NCBI GenBank assembly: GCA_030248215.1
Contig: JASANG010001006.1
Coordinates: forward strand, 62,001 to 126,000
DNA: 64,000 nt
DNA from: Enoplolaimus lenunculus
Taxonomy: Eukaryota > Nematoda > Enoplea > Enoplida > Thoracostomopsidae
Reading direction: 5' to 3'
A program made the translations under genes and the position numbers. Below the pieces are notes generated by a model. It did not search any database. It was not told where the DNA came from and worked only from the letters and a program-made list of their open reading frames with translations. Shown in pieces: positions 1 to 11,769 of this stretch. Every line of letters starts with the position of its first letter. The first letter of the stretch is position 1.

Positions 1-146
1 ACCGTCGAAACTGTATTCGATTGGTTCGTTTGCTTCCCAACGGCGAACGCGACTGCGAATAAATTTGCGTTTTTTCCTCCGATCCGGTTCGTGGATGACT
101 TTTTCAAGGATCTCTTCTGCTTGTTCTTTCCACAGGACAATATCGC
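1..146 (-). CDS. Astacin exon: end of propeptide and start of catalytic domain
   Basis: The acceptor is TATTAG at 147-149. The exon supplies the last base of Gly and the Asp of the FEGD motif, then IVLWKEQAEEIL, a helix-like stretch, the cleavage-type basic run RRKKRKF, RVRR and WEANEPIEYSFDG. It is open to the window edge, so its 5'-strand end (transcript 3' end) is not seen. Confidence 0.8.
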
Positions 147-3100
147 CTAATATACAGAAACAAAATTAATACGTAACAATCGTATTGCCAGCACAAGCAC
201 GCGCGCAGCCAACATTTCTAATCGGGAAGGGACTACGTATCCGACAAGTCAAAACAAATGTTGATTTTCGAAGAATACTCGAACAAAACGAGCGGAAAGT
301 TGGACATTGTGTAAAAACTGATGTAGTGCAATGAAAATTTTATCTGTGTTGTTTCAGAACGGTATATACCTTGATTGATAGATTTTTCAAATTCGTTTCA
401 ACCGTAAATAAAAAACTACTGAAACCCCTGCTGAGTGAATCAACCGAGAAAGCAGACAATTAATTTTAGCAAGAGTGTATCGATACAAGAGTAAGCAACT
501 CTTGTGGATCCTTATGGTACAAAATGTACACCAGGCGTTGCGTTTTTGACCCCCCTCTATTTAGAAGGGGTACAACCTGTGCGAACCATGGCACTGTATG
601 TATCTGGAATCAGAAACACTCCACTTACACCTTAATTTAAATGTATGCATGTGACAGCGACCCCCTCTAAATAAGGGTCGTCGGCCAAAAACGCAACGCC
701 CAGTAGTATATACATCTTGTATCCTGCGGAACTCTAAGAGTTGCATACTCGTGTATAATGCTCTCTTGATTTCAGTATTGAACGCATGGCCCATGTAACA
801 GTAGTATAAGCATATTCCTAAGCCTTTAAGCCTAAGGTTAAGCGTAAGCCTAAGCGTAAGGATGACCCTATTCCTAAGCCTAAGCAAAAAATTTAGTCTA
901 AAGCTTAAACTGACTCTATTACAGCCCCTCCGGAAAACGATCCGGCCCTGTTCTATACATGTGCTTGCAACAGCCCCAATACAATTTTGCAGTCATGGAC
1001 TGAGGATTTAGATTCCCGCAGACCGTCGTTGTTACACAGAACGTTCAGCTTACAATTTATTAAACTACTAAAATTAGCAGCACATCGAACCTAAATTAAA
1101 TCCACGCAATAGCATGGATTGTAAATTTTTTAATTTTTTGATTATCGTCCACAGGTCACAGGGTTGCAGGCCTGTAGCCAGCTCACCTTGCTAGGGGGGC
1201 TAAAATTTTTTCAGGAGGGGCATTCAAGGGTTTTCAATGTGTTACAAGCAAGGTCGAAATCTTTCAAGGGGGGCCAAAATTTCCAGGTGGCTGAACCCCC
1301 CAGGCCCCCCTTTGGCTACGGGCCTGCAGGGTTATTTTTTTAGTTTTTGATTACTAGAAACTTATTTTTGTAATATGTAAATTTAGCAAAATACATTAAA
1401 TATGATAAAACTTTCAAAAATTTCACAATTTAACTGAGTGTAAATAAATGAAATTCACAAATTGCAGGCCTCGTTTGCCGAAAATACCTACTATTAACAT
1501 AGCAGCGTGCTGGCATACTGTCATAAATATGCAGCACATGGCCAGATTTTTACCAGAAAACAAAATTCCGTCGATGGTCAAAGTTTACAAAAAACCGAAA
1601 TCAGCTTTCAAACACACATATATTGGTCGTAAGCGCCGTTGTGAAAAAATATCCGCATTTCTGAGCTTGTTGTCAAACTTTATTCAAGACCCTGCGTTGG
1701 CTTGTATTTGAAGTACAAAATGAATAAAGTTTTCACGTTATTATCATAGCCAGCAAGCATCTCGAGACACCAATCGACAACTTTGGTACGTACTCGCTTG
1801 CGTTTAAAGTTAAGGCTTAACCTTAGGTAATGGCTAGATAAATAAATAGCTAGCTACTCACACCAGCGTTCAACCGGAATTCTTTTTCCGGCCGGATTTC
1901 CAGCAAAAATTTAAGTCCTGCTCCTGCATTCAAAGAAGCAGGAACCGGAATTTTTACGGTTTTATGCCATATTATTTCTATTCATTTAAACATTGGAAAC
2001 TTGGCCTTTAAAAATTGTTATTTCGACACGAGCGTTTCTGCAATTACTTCAGTTTGTTAATGAGCTGTTTTCTGTTGTGTTTTCATAAACCTTGATGACG
2101 AAATATCTAAAATTTGTTTAAGCCATTTTTTGTCAAGTTTTCTACCCAACAATAATTTGATTATCAAAATTATTTCAAATTCCGCTTCCTGTTCGTGTTC
2201 GGAATGATCCTGCAAAAAATTCAATTTCTATTCCTGTTCCTGTTGCGGCAAAATTTACTTTCTGTTGGAACCCTGCTAAGCATATTATCTATGCTAACTA
2301 TGGCAGTTGAGTTGGGATTTTGTCGGTGTTTAAACACATTCCGTAGGCTGTTTGGATAAGAAACACTTATACATGTCGCTCAAAACTTTCTATGTTGGCA
2401 AATTTAGTAAAATTCTAATTGTTGATTTCCATTGTTGCATTTATGCATGTTGTCAGTAAAATGTGACCGAGTTTCGCTCAACACGTGTAATCCCATTACA
2501 CCTCCTTAGACACAGTTTCTGTTTGTAACTCGACAAATCGTGGTTCGAAACTTTTTTTACCACGTAGTCCCTGACCCGGTGGAAAACTTTGACTACAGCC
2601 ATTGACTACGGCGCCATTATTATGGGTTGTTACACACCACAGATGACTTTAAGTGCTTGTCGTAAACCAGTTATGCTCTTTAACCAATACTTTTATACCC
2701 ACCTTCAAAGTACTCGCCTCTCTCTTCCGGTCTTGACTCGTCGTACCAATCTTCGTCCAGTAATCTGCCAGGCTTGATATCAATTTCTTTAGGCAATTTA
2801 TGTTTGAAGTAGTAGAGTTTACTCGATAAATATCGGTCCAACTTCGATTTAGACGGTGGTACTCGAGCAACAGAATCTAATTGTGTAACCGGAAAATGGT
2901 TGCTGTCAGTGTTGCTGCCCGGTAAAAGCGCCTGAAATATGTAAACTGGCTACATAGATTTGAGGACGAAAACAACGAAATGTTATTTCTACGACCATAC
3001 TTTCAAATGCGTATAGCAGCTGTCACCAGGTAGCGGTTGATTTTGAAACTGATTAACTCCTGCAAATGGGAACTCCGAAAATGAAATAGAATAAGAATAA

Positions 3101-6100
3101 ATTAAATGCGAAAAAATGCGCTAGTTTTGAATCCCTTTTTGTATATCCATTCGCCCTTTCTATGGGTTGTCGCGCCGTGAACCCCCCCTCAGGGTGCGAC
3201 CGCATATCCGGCTCCGGCTCCGGCAAAAAATCGGCATCCGGCTGCGGTATTTTTTCTTGCCGGATATTTGTTTCAAAATTTAAAGAAATGAAACTAATTG
3301 ACTTAGATTGACTTACTTGAATTTTTGAATATCACGCTATAGTTCTGAGCGCGTTTGTGCCGGAAATTAACCCGGCTTCCTTTTGGTATTTTTAGGTGCA
3401 TCTGTGCCTCTGTCATCCCACATTCTATTCATTTATAAGCACGCGAAGATTGCACTGTCCCAGTGAATATCATATAATATTCGTTGTAATTTTGGAATAT
3501 CATATGATATTCGCATAAATGTCCACTATTGTCATGTGTTATACCGTCTCTTGTACACAAATAACACCCTGCATGAATATCTATTAGTTGGAACTCGAGT
3601 AACTGAAACTACATTCACTGTGGAGACCAGTTTTATATTTGCTTCAATCTTACGGCGATTAATTCAGTTGAGAACAATTGTAACTTCCCATTCGAAATTT
3701 TTTCTCAGAACGTAGCTCCCATTACAAAATTCTGGCTATGCCTCTGGTTGCATGCCAGCCACTTTGTACTTTAAGTTGCAGTTAACGTGAAGATAAGTCA
3801 AAACTAAGCTTAATCGAAACAATAGCCTTAAATCATAAGCTAGATACACCTCTATTTTATAGTATCTTAGATAAACTGGATGTCAGACCGTAAAAGTAAG
3901 ACGGGTCAAACAAATATTGCAACTGAACGATTCAAATACGGGGCTAAATTGAAAAATCAGCAGAAAACGCTGTTTTCATTCTGAAGAGAAATTTAGAACC
4001 GCACTTAAAATTTAATTTGCCATTGAGATTTTTGTCGATAAAATTATGTACAGTTGACGCAAGCAGTGGCGGATTCAGGAATTGCCGATTTGGAATATAG
4101 GTACTATTTATACGATTTTAATTTTACAATTATAATGCATGTTTTGTTCATATTTAATAAATATTTTGAATTTAAAAATTAGCCGAAGGCGCAACACTTT
4201 CAAATAATTGGTTTGAAAAACAAATTTAAATCTAAGTAAATAATTTGCATCGCGAAATTCTCATCACGACAAGGACTTATGGAGAGATATTATTCGTGCT
4301 CAAATAGATCTACGTACGCTGTAAATTCTAATGAGTTGATTAATCAATTCAACTAGCGAGTTGGTTATTTCTGAGTTAATAACAGTAAACTTTAACTCAC
4401 TCTGAGTTGAGTTGATTATTACTCTGAGTTGAGTTGACTCTTGGTAAGTTGATTAATTAACTCAGAGTAAATTGAATCAACTCAAAATTCTGAGTTCTGA
4501 TAGTCCTAACTCAGTCTGAGTGATTCAACTCATTCTGAGTTAAAATTAACTCACTGAAATTTACAGTGTACTATTAGGGTGGCGTCTACCCAGCAGCATT
4601 TCCTTTTTGAAGCTGGTATGCCGTAAGCTACTACACTTCGTTAGAGACCGAAAATGGGTATGGGTTTCGATATAGTAAAAACGGTTTCACCACAAATGGT
4701 GAAAATAGCATCAAAACTAAAAAAAATGCAATTTCATTCCGTTTACGCCCACAGATAATACGAATATGGCGGCGGGATAAGATTGATAAAATATAGCATA
4801 TAAATCAAGTTGCGTTAGCTAAACTTTGGCTAATTTTTCGGCTTTCAAGCCGGGTGGGGGCTAGTATCCTTACACCCCCTCGTGGATCCGCGGATCCGCT
4901 CCAACTAATTGGTCGTCCTTCTTCACGCAGAAACAATCCAAAAGCACTTGATCAACTTTTGTTGCATCAATAATGAATTGTTTAGTGTAGAAGGGCATAG
5001 AAGGGAATAGGCCCATCTTGCGTAGTGTCTTTCGAGAGCAGTCCCCCAGAGAAATAACACAAAATTGGCTCTCAAAATGTTTGGTTGTTAGCGAAAAAGT
5101 TCCATCCAAATTATTTGTGTAGCATGACGGGAAATCACAAAGGTACCAAATTATCTTGAGGGCGGGGGCAAATTTTTTCAGCGGTGCTAAGCCGCCTCTA
5201 TTCTCTCTCCGGCTACGAACCCGTGTATGCAATGCTGCATTATTTTAACCCGTTCCCGCCAATATCATATATATAACACTCACTGGACAAACTTGGTAAA
5301 CCAAAAACTACACAGTACACAGTGTGTGCTTCTCCACAATACATAAAATCCCCTTGGACGGAAGCGTCAAGCTCCTATACACTGCAAAAAATGGTATCTG
5401 AAATTGACTCTCTCCGAAAGAGGCTTTTCGGCACTACACAAATTGAATCAAACTCGGCTCCGCCAGAGTCAAACGTACGGCTCAAAGAGTGAAACTTGAC
5501 TCTGGAGTAGTCGAATTTTGACTCAATTTGTGTAGTCCCGAAAAACCTATTTCGGAGCGAGTCAATTTGACTCACCAATTTTTGCAGTATCGCCAAACGG
5601 AGATAGTAAACGTTTTTCACGACAAGGACCTGTGTTCAATACCTAAATAAAATGAACATACCTTTATCGGCCTAAGATTGCCTGTGTTATCCGATACCAC
5701 ACCTGCTTCTGTCGCTGATTTATCCGCTGATATCCTGAGTAAAGAAGAACTCGCACTACGCTGTGGTATGTGTTGTTGTAGGTCATCTGCTGATTGTTGT
5801 TGTTGTTGTTTTTGTTGTTGTTGTTGTTCTTGTTGGGATATCAGTGAATTCTTTGAATCCGAAATCCGCGATGAAACAATAAAATTAACCGTTTGCAGTA
5901 TACTTCGTACTACGGCGTGATCAGCTGGCGATGCGCCAAATGTGACCGCCTTAGTACGTAACATAGTCCGCCCAGTACCGGCTATTGACGGCCTTATATC
6001 GTTCTGAGCCAATCCGCTTTGATCTAACCGACTTGGATCGCGCCATCTGAGGTATCTTTGAAGTTGGCCACCGCGTGAAACCTGAGAAGGCATTGAATTC

Positions 6101-7541
6101 AACGTAGAAGGCTGATGAAATAGGTTCGGTCCTTCTGGAGGACTTTCAAATGATGAAAGCGGCCTGTCAGTGTGTTGACTGTTTGTGACGGAAGGCGGAA
6201 GTATTGTTGGATCGAACGATACTGCGGAATATATGAGCTTTGGTGAGCGAAAAATTGCACCCTGAAATATAAAAAAACAGTTAAAATTGTAATAGCGACT
6301 TGAAAACATTATCTCGTAACAGTTTCCGCTAAGTCTTTCGTAGTATAATTGTCAACGCGAGAAAAGATTAAGTTTGTGAAAACTTTAACATCTGTAGTTT
6401 TGGTTGGGATGGGTCTCTAAATACGCATATTTCTTTTTGTCACGTAATTAACGGGTTACTAGTTTCTATTTCGACTTCTTGTTTTCTGCTGATGAGCTCG
6501 GCCCTTGTAAAAATCAGGGCGGCCTGTGTACAGATCAGGGGCATAAAATTTTTCTGCTCGACTGCAATGAAGTAGTCTTAAGCTTCAGACTATTTTTTGC
6601 GTTGGCTTCCGGTTACGAATATGCTTATACTACTGTTACGGCCCTGTTATATACATTGGTCGCGTGATCTTTAAAAAATTTAGAGTTTATTTCAAATATT
6701 GTTTCACCCCGAAATGTAGTTTTATATACATTTCAAATGTAACATAAGACGTAAATCGTAAAGTAACGCCGCTTTTTGTGACTGTTCTTGTTTAAAAAAG
6801 GTCATAAATCCACCAAAAGTACACACTTTTTGATACTAAATTTCGTTTTTTCACTAAAACCACAAAAATCAAAATTAGGTCAAATCGTTTAAAAAATTCA
6901 TCAATACATGTAAGATGTAGAAATATATATATTGAAAACTTTTCGATGTAGGGGTAGTTTCTGAAAAATTTCATTGGGGTTCACAGGATGGAATCCGCGG
7001 AACATATATATTCACTAAAATGCGAGGAGTTCCGACGCCAGAACGATAGATCGGCAATATGCCGACCGTAAAAGTGGACACACTTTCGGTCCTACACCCA
7101 GATCTTCGCCCAACAACTTGCCGCCCAACGATATCCTAAACCCTTTGACTAAACGTAAGCGTAATCCTAAGCGCAATCCTAAGCTTAAAGCGTAATGATG
7201 CGCGAGGAATTCACGAGTCGATGAGCATTCGTATTCCAAGTTGTCAAACGACGAGTTGTCGGGCGACGAATTGTCGTGATACCCTGTTCAATACAAAAGC
7301 ACCGCCTAATATTTGAACAGCAGGCAAATCGACGCACATTAAAACCTACCGTAACTAGTTTGACCAGACTGGAATGAATCAGCGCAACAATTAACAAGTG
7401 TCTCCAAACCGTTTGCGCATTCGTATTACTTCTGCAAGTTGTTCTCGTCGTAGAATCGCGGCGGTTCACTGCAGTATTGCAGTAGCAATTATGCAGTAAA
7501 CAGTCTGTATTCGCACGATGCTGTGCGCACACCTCTTGCAT
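1..7541 (-). CDS. Astacin-family zinc metalloproteinase, 5' part of gene
   Basis: The gene encodes a secreted zinc endopeptidase of the astacin (M12A) family; nematode members work in cuticle collagen processing, moulting, hatching or digestion, but the substrate cannot be told here. Exons in transcript order are 7350-7541 (tentative), 5662-6261, 2703-2931 and 1-146, continuing off the left edge. Joining them keeps frame: phase 0, 0, then 1. The junction of the last two rebuilds F-E-G-D, the astacin propeptide motif whose Asp caps the zinc in the zymogen. It is followed about 30 residues later by RRKKRKF and RVRR basic sites and by W-x4-PIEYSFDG, the start of the catalytic domain. The HExxHxxGxxH site would lie outside the window. 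The proregion, over 300 residues with a CAA-coded glutamine tract, is unusually long for the family. A regulatory role for it would be inference. Confidence 0.8.
788..964. repeat. TTAGGC-carrying inverted-repeat element
   Basis: The copy starts GGCCCATGTAAC and has AGTAGTATAAGCATATTCC followed by runs of CCTAAG hexamers, an AAAAATTTAGTCTAAA spacer and an end near CGGCCCTG. It belongs to the subgroup whose right arm reads ACGATCCGGCCCTGTTCT, shared with the copy at 33941. Confidence 0.6.
1167..1327. repeat. CAGGCCCGTAGCC-ended short element
   Basis: The ends CAGGCCTGTAGCCAGC and GGCTACGGGCCTG are inverted copies of each other. The interior has a run of G near the left end, then TTTTCAGGAGGGGCATTCAA and a GTTACAAGCAAGG motif. 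There is no coding capacity. CAG..CTG ends resemble hAT-type elements, but I cannot assign the superfamily. Related copies lie at 8892, 11200, 13471, 19525 and 27290. Confidence 0.75.
1863..2277. repeat. CAGSGTTCAACCGG-ended element
   Basis: The left end CAGCGTTCAACCGGAATT pairs with the inverted right end TTGGAACCCTGC. The interior is rich in repeated TTCCGG/TTCCTG words. It looks like a relative of the CAGGGTGCAACCGG family found at 19035, 33475 and 34206. Confidence 0.55.
2703..2931 (-). CDS. Astacin exon: propeptide with FEG of the aspartate switch
   Basis: This exon has 229 bases, an acceptor ATATTTCAG and a donor GAAG|GTGGGT. It reads 76 codons plus one base from a phase-0 start and ends EYFE plus the first base of Gly. 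The conserved propeptide end (YFEGD) is what identifies the family. The segment before it, with LDRYLSSKLYYFKHKLPKE and IKPGRLLDEDWYDE, I do not recognise as a domain. Confidence 0.75.
3190..3290. repeat. Partial CAGGGTGCGACC-ended element
   Basis: It begins CAGGGTGCGACCGCATATCC followed by three CCGGCTCCGG words and CGGATATTTG. The left arm matches the copy starting at 37400; no clear right end is seen. Confidence 0.5.
4316..4570. repeat. GAGTTGA fold-back element
   Basis: The ends CTGTAAATTCTAATGAGTTG and CTGAAATTTACAG are inverted, and the whole interior alternates GAGTTGA and TCAACTC, so either strand can fold into a hairpin. The second copy lies at 53596-53765. Confidence 0.65.
5380..5588. 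repeat. GAGTC fold-back element, copy 1
   Basis: This is a non-autonomous element of about 205 bp with ends CACTGCAAAAAATGGTATC and TTTTTGCAGT. Between them lies a near-perfect palindrome built from GAGTCAAATT, CTCTCCGAAA and ATTCGACTC words. The central break falls near ACGTACGGCTC. A transcript would make one long hairpin. There is no open frame of its own. Ten copies occur in the window, in both orientations. Confidence 0.85.
5662..6261 (-). CDS. Astacin exon: long Ser/Gln-rich proregion
   Basis: This exon is exactly 200 codons, phase 0 at both ends, with acceptor ATATTTCAG and donor AAG|GTATGT. Composition is low-complexity, rich in Ser, Pro and Gln. A tract of five Gln, Lys, five Gln is coded almost only by CAA (plus-strand TTG run near 5790-5835), so the tract is liable to change length. 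No known domain is visible. Assignment to the astacin gene rests on strand, order and phase agreement with exon 2703-2931. Confidence 0.65.
6262..7349. other. Probable intron, little recognisable content
   Basis: A degraded arm of a TTAGGC element (ATATGCTTATACTACTGTTACGG near 6620) and degenerate CCTAAG words near 7140-7195 are present. Otherwise I see nothing. Confidence 0.4.
7350..7541 (-). CDS. Tentative first exon of the astacin gene
   Basis: An ATG at 7541 opens 64 codons ending in a donor ACG|GTAGGT in phase 0, which fits the phase-0 start of exon 5662-6261. Residues 46-64 (WRHLLIVALIHSSLVKLVT) form a hydrophobic segment that could act as a late signal sequence or signal anchor after a 45-residue Cys/Thr/Arg-rich head. 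That head is odd for a secretory leader. The alternative first exon is the one at 14448-14541, although its phase does not fit directly. Confidence 0.35.
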
Positions 7542-8298
7542 TATGGCCGCCTTTGAAATATTATGTTCAAATTATTGCGTAGTATTCACCTTGTGAGATC
7601 ATTGAGATTTTCATACAGCGAGGCTAAATATTTCATATTTGATCAAATTTATCATTAACCATACGTATTTTAAATAGTTACTTTGAATATTACTGCAAAA
7701 CAAATTACAAAATATTAATATAAATTCGCCCAAAATATGAAATTGATGGACCGCTTCGATGTTCGAAACAGGTTGCACCAAATATCTGTAGAATATTAGA
7801 CCCGTGCGGCTTCGCCTAGCTTGTTGTTGAGCTGGCTACGGGTCTTAGGCATCCGCCGATAAAAGGACAGGGTTCACTTGTTAATACTAATGAATTTTGT
7901 GAGAGAACATCGCCAAAATGTTATTTTTTATAATCGTTTCCAAAAAATATTGCTAATTTAAATAACATTTATTAATGAATAAGTATATAAACACGTAAAT
8001 ACGCCTTCTTGTGAGAAAGCATTTTGATCAACAAGCCAAGTAGCGACGCGTGGCGGTTCCATTGCTGGCTACCCATTCCACGACCCTCCCAACAGGAACT
8101 GAGCATTCCATTGGACTGATACAAAATCAATATTTTGTATTAAGGTTTAGCACCAAAATTGCGTTTCGCTTCTCGCTCGCGAGATTTTTTATATTGTTTG
8201 TTGAGTATTAAAACACGATTTGTACCATGTTAACAAAACAATAATAACTCAACAAAATTAAGGCCAGAAACGGAACGAATTTCGCTAACATCTAGGTT

Positions 8299-8521
8299 CG
8301 TCCATATTCTCATATGTGTATAGCAACTATCATCAGTAAAGAATACGGTTTCAAACTACTATTGCAGTTGTTGAACTCAAAATTAGTACAGCATTGGTGC
8401 AAATCAAATGTTAAAAATGTGCTGAATTTTGATGAACATCAGCATTCACAGGTTCGAAAGTTACAAGACCAGTCATCAACTGGTAACGGATGCCGCACAC
8501 ATTTGAGAATACGGGCGCTAT
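8299..8521. repeat. Inverted-repeat element with ends near TATTCTCAAATGTG
   Basis: The left arm CATATTCTCATATGTGTATA and the right arm CACATTTGAGAATACGGGCG are inverted. The inner arms GCAACTATCATC and GGTTCGAAAGTTACAAG recur in an opposite-facing copy at 31694-31900. Confidence 0.6.
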
Positions 8522-8891
8522 CCTGAGTTAAAGTTTAACAAAAAAATTGATTTCGATCATTGATGAAAACGCCAGTTCTTGATGCCTTCCTTGGAGCAGC
8601 CGATGTTTTTCTAAATGTCTACTGGCCGACGGTGGTATTTTAAACAAAAACGACTCCATCTTAAAAGTACACAGTTTTTATAATTTTCGTTATCGATACA
8701 AAAAATTATTAAATTTTTGATAAAATGATAAAGGATAGTAGTATGTAGGTAATAAGGTCCCGTGTCACCAAGAATTTGATGTTTATAGTATCACCGGAAA
8801 AAAATTGTAACTTTTTAATAAAATATATAAAATTTATATAAAATTATCAACTGAAATTCATTGTGCAGTTTCCACGGTGCGGATCGGATTC

Positions 8892-9075
8892 GAGCCCGTA
8901 GCCAAGAGGGGGGAGCAGTTGTGGGGGAGCAGGGGTGGGGGAGTTCAGCCCCCCTGGAAAGTTTTGGCTCCACCCTAGAAGATTTTAAGTCTTGCTTCTA
9001 AGTCATTGAAAACCCTTGAATGCCCCTCCTGAAAATTTTTTGCCCCCCTAGCAAGGTGAGCTGGCTGCGGGCCTG
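8892..9075. repeat. CAGGCCCGTAGCC-type element, inverted copy
   Basis: It runs from GAGCCCGTAGCC to GGCTGCGGGCCTG. Relative to the copy at 1167 it lies reversed, with CCCCTCCTGAAAATTTTTTG near its right side. An extra G-rich stretch (GGGGGAGCAGGGGTGGGGG) expands the left arm. Confidence 0.7.
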
Positions 9076-9511
9076 ATCGGATTGGCAAGAAAACAAAAAA
9101 AACGGTAGTGTGCAACCTATAATGTTGACACTTGAGGTTGCGTGTTGAGTTACGGTGGCGCTATACTTGTGGGGCGCTGTCCGTCACCTTGCGGTATCGT
9201 TCGCAAGTAATCCGAGCACCATCCAAACGCTGATGAACGGCGACAGATGATATTAAAATTTGCAAAAAGTACAGCACCGCCTTTAATGATGGAGTACATG
9301 CGGGTAAGCATTGTAAAGGTCCTCAATTGGCTCAGACTTCTCAGCAAATTTTGGCCGTCTATAGCAGTTTTGGCTTCCACTTAAGAGTTTGTTCCTGTAT
9401 AATGTTGGACTGGCTACGTGCTACAAATCCGGTTCAAAGTTCAACTGTCTACTTGTATAAAACTAAAGCTACCGTTTTCTAATAAGCCCCCTGTTCCCAG
9501 AAGTACAGTGC

Positions 9512-9655
9512 TCCCATGGTTGAGTACAAGGGCCGTAGAGCGGACCATGGCTGAGTAGCACGGCCGTAGAGCCGACCTTGGCTGAGTACCAGGGCCGCCG
9601 AGCGGACCATGACCAGAGCCGTAGAGCGGTTCATGGCTGAGTACCAGGGCCTAGA
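9512..9655. repeat. Tandem repeat of about 30 bp
   Basis: Four to five diverged units built on GGCCGTAGAGCGGACCATGG and CTGAGTACCAG occur in direct order. Open frames across it are a by-product. Confidence 0.7.
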
Positions 9656-9983
9656 GTAGATTTGATTTCGAGTGGGTATAATTACGTAAAACGATTTTTT
9701 TGAACCTCTAAAATTCAGAGGGATATTCGAACTGTTAAAATTTACGGAAAACATATCACCTATCTCTCCCTTGTATACGCCTCTGCGAATGCGCCGATAT
9801 TTTAGCATTTAACCTATTTATAGTGTTTTTAGGTTAATTTTACATTTCAAAGCTAATATAAATATGTTAGAAATAGGAATATATAGGTCAGGTGCACTTA
9901 GTACAGCGTTGCACAATATATTGTGACATGATATCGCATGACATATGTTTAGAAATATGGAAGTTTGAAATCAGACAGCAGAT

Positions 9984-10255
9984 TTAACCCTTTCTCACAT
10001 TAATATTTTCAATTTTATATGAGATGCACTTTCAAGGTAAGATTCGATCCCCAGTCTCTTGTGTGGGAGTCGTTTACGATGACCACTCAGTTATAGGAAC
10101 TTGACGCTCGAGCCCGAGGGGCCTCTCACGTCTTGTAAAGATTTTTCACTGCGCATATATGTTATAAATTTTAAACACTGCTCTCAGTGCGTGCGTTGCT
10201 CATTTATTATTTGTATTTAGTTGCTCATAGTATACTCTATGAGTTAAAGGGTTAA
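9984..10255 (-). repeat. TTAACCCTTTCTCACAT element with tRNA-like interior
   Basis: The ends TTAACCCTTTCTCACATTAA and AAAGGGTTAA are inverted. Read on the minus strand, the interior contains a B-box-like GGATCGAATC (plus 10040-10051) and, upstream of it, an A-box-like stretch around 10075-10110, as in the copies at 21898 and 54023. Only these promoter-like boxes and spacing are tRNA-like; the stems no longer pair well. Confidence 0.55.
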
Positions 10256-11199
10256 CTTCGTTTTGGCCTAATAGTATTTGGGATCGGAGCAGAATAATAC
10301 TTCAAACTGGTACCGGCATCACGTGTGGCAAGCGCATCCCTAAATTTTCACTAGAACAGACACGTAAATTTACAGAAAAGTCAAGACAAAAATTTTCTAA
10401 ACATTGAAATATTTTAAAGGTTTTTGATACATTTTTCGGAAACCAAAGTACCCACGTAGTTGCGGCCTTGAGCAAGAGGTGAGTTTTAAGCAAGGATTTC
10501 TGACTCTTAAAATCAAACAGACAAACTCGACTACTGCACAACCAAAATCACAAGAAACAAACTTTCAGAAAACTATTTCATGGCGAGATTTTGCTCTAAA
10601 ATTCATAAAAATGTCTGTTATTTTTATTTTTTACTCAAATTATGCCATTATTTAAACGCACAAAAACTGCTGAAATTACAACATTCGTTTTTTGCCGAGT
10701 GAGGTTGATTTCGTGCGCTTGTGGCAGTGCCGCCCACAGCGAATTTGGGACCGGTTTCGAGCTGAAAAATTCACAATACAAATGTGATCTTAAGCTCACA
10801 ATGTGTTTTCTAGTCGGTGAACAATATGTGGTTAATACGACACGAATTGAAAAAATAATTGGTCAACCTTGAAATATCGAAAATTGTGATAAAAACACGC
10901 TTTAAAACTGTAATATTTCCAAACAAAAACCGTAGGCTTCCACGCTGGAAAACAATGGATCCGCCATTGTCGTGCCCGTCCTCGTACGTTTGATAATGTC
11001 CGTTTATCTGTTCAGCTGGAATGCCGAGTAATTTAGATTGGTGAGAGTCCGCATCGAAAAAATTACTAAAATATTGATTTTTAACATATAATTTGCAAAC
11101 CGTTTAGGAAGGCTCAAAAATCGGTGGCTTTTCTTTAAAATAATACAAAACCATTTGGTGAGGCCCACTGTGCAATCGTCAGTGCCGTTCTGGACTGAC

Positions 11200-11360
11200 C
11201 AGGCCTCTAGCTACCTTTCCTAGCCAGGTGGGCTAATAATTTTTAGGATGATCATACCAGGTTTCATTGACTTACAAGCAAAGTTGAAAATTGTCTAACG
11301 GGGGGCAAAATTTGCCCTGAGGTGGCTGAGCCCTCTATCCCGATCTTGGCTACCGGCCTG
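11200..11360. repeat. CAGGCCCGTAGCC-type element, diverged
   Basis: The copy runs from CAGGCCTCTAGC to TACCGGCCTG, with the GTTTCATTGACTTACAAGC core preserved and more substitutions in the arms than the copies at 13471 or 19525. Confidence 0.65.
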
Positions 11361-11607
11361 TGCCTGTCTATTTCCTATTGGATGAAAGTTTTCTCAAACT
11401 ATTCACTCCTGTTCTCTGCGTGTGCAAAAGTGAGCGTGGTGTCAGTATTGTAACACAGCATTTCTTTTATACAAAAATGAATGTATTGCATAGTTACTGT
11501 GAAAAATGCAGTGTTCAGTAGTGAGTATATAATATATAATTGCAATAAACCAAAAAAATTTACATGTAAATGAAAAAAATGACTTTTGGTACAATTTCCC
11601 ATACAGG

Positions 11608-11660
11608 CTTAGGCTTAGGCTCACGCTTAAATTTACGCATAGGCTTATAGGGTTAGACAG
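11608..11660. repeat. Short TTAGGC hexamer run
   Basis: CAGGCTTAGGCTTAGGCTCA, followed by degenerate hexamers, in the G-rich orientation. The surrounding element ends are not recognisable here. Confidence 0.5.
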
Positions 11661-11769
11661 ACGTGTAGACAGTATTTTCATTTGGAAGGAAAAGGTAGTT
11701 TTGAAGATTTTGCATTTGTTTATTGAGCAGTAAATAATGGAATACATGTAAAAATAACAAATACAGAAA

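Larger units (their letters stand above)
147..2702. other. Astacin intron filled with repeats
   Basis: This intron holds a TTAGGC element (788-964), a CAGGCC-ended element (1167-1327) and a CAGCGTTCAACCGG-ended element (1863-2277). The remainder is AT-rich sequence with no coding or RNA signal that I can support. Confidence 0.6.
2932..5661. other. Astacin intron filled with repeats
   Basis: The intron contains a partial CAGGGTGC-ended element (from 3190), imperfect ATATCATATGATAT palindromes near 3460-3515, a GAGTTGA fold-back (4316-4570) and a GAGTC fold-back (5380-5588). A 120-codon open frame at 4870-5232 overlaps a CCCGTAGCC-type repeat end and is not supported as a gene. Confidence 0.55.

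Noticed and set aside
4870-5232. 120-codon minus-strand frame as a gene
   Set aside because: Its start lies in a CCCGTAGCC-type repeat end and no domain or splice context is visible.
5678-5920. Plus-strand Cys-rich 80-codon frame
   Set aside because: Antisense of the CAA-coded glutamine tract in the astacin exon.
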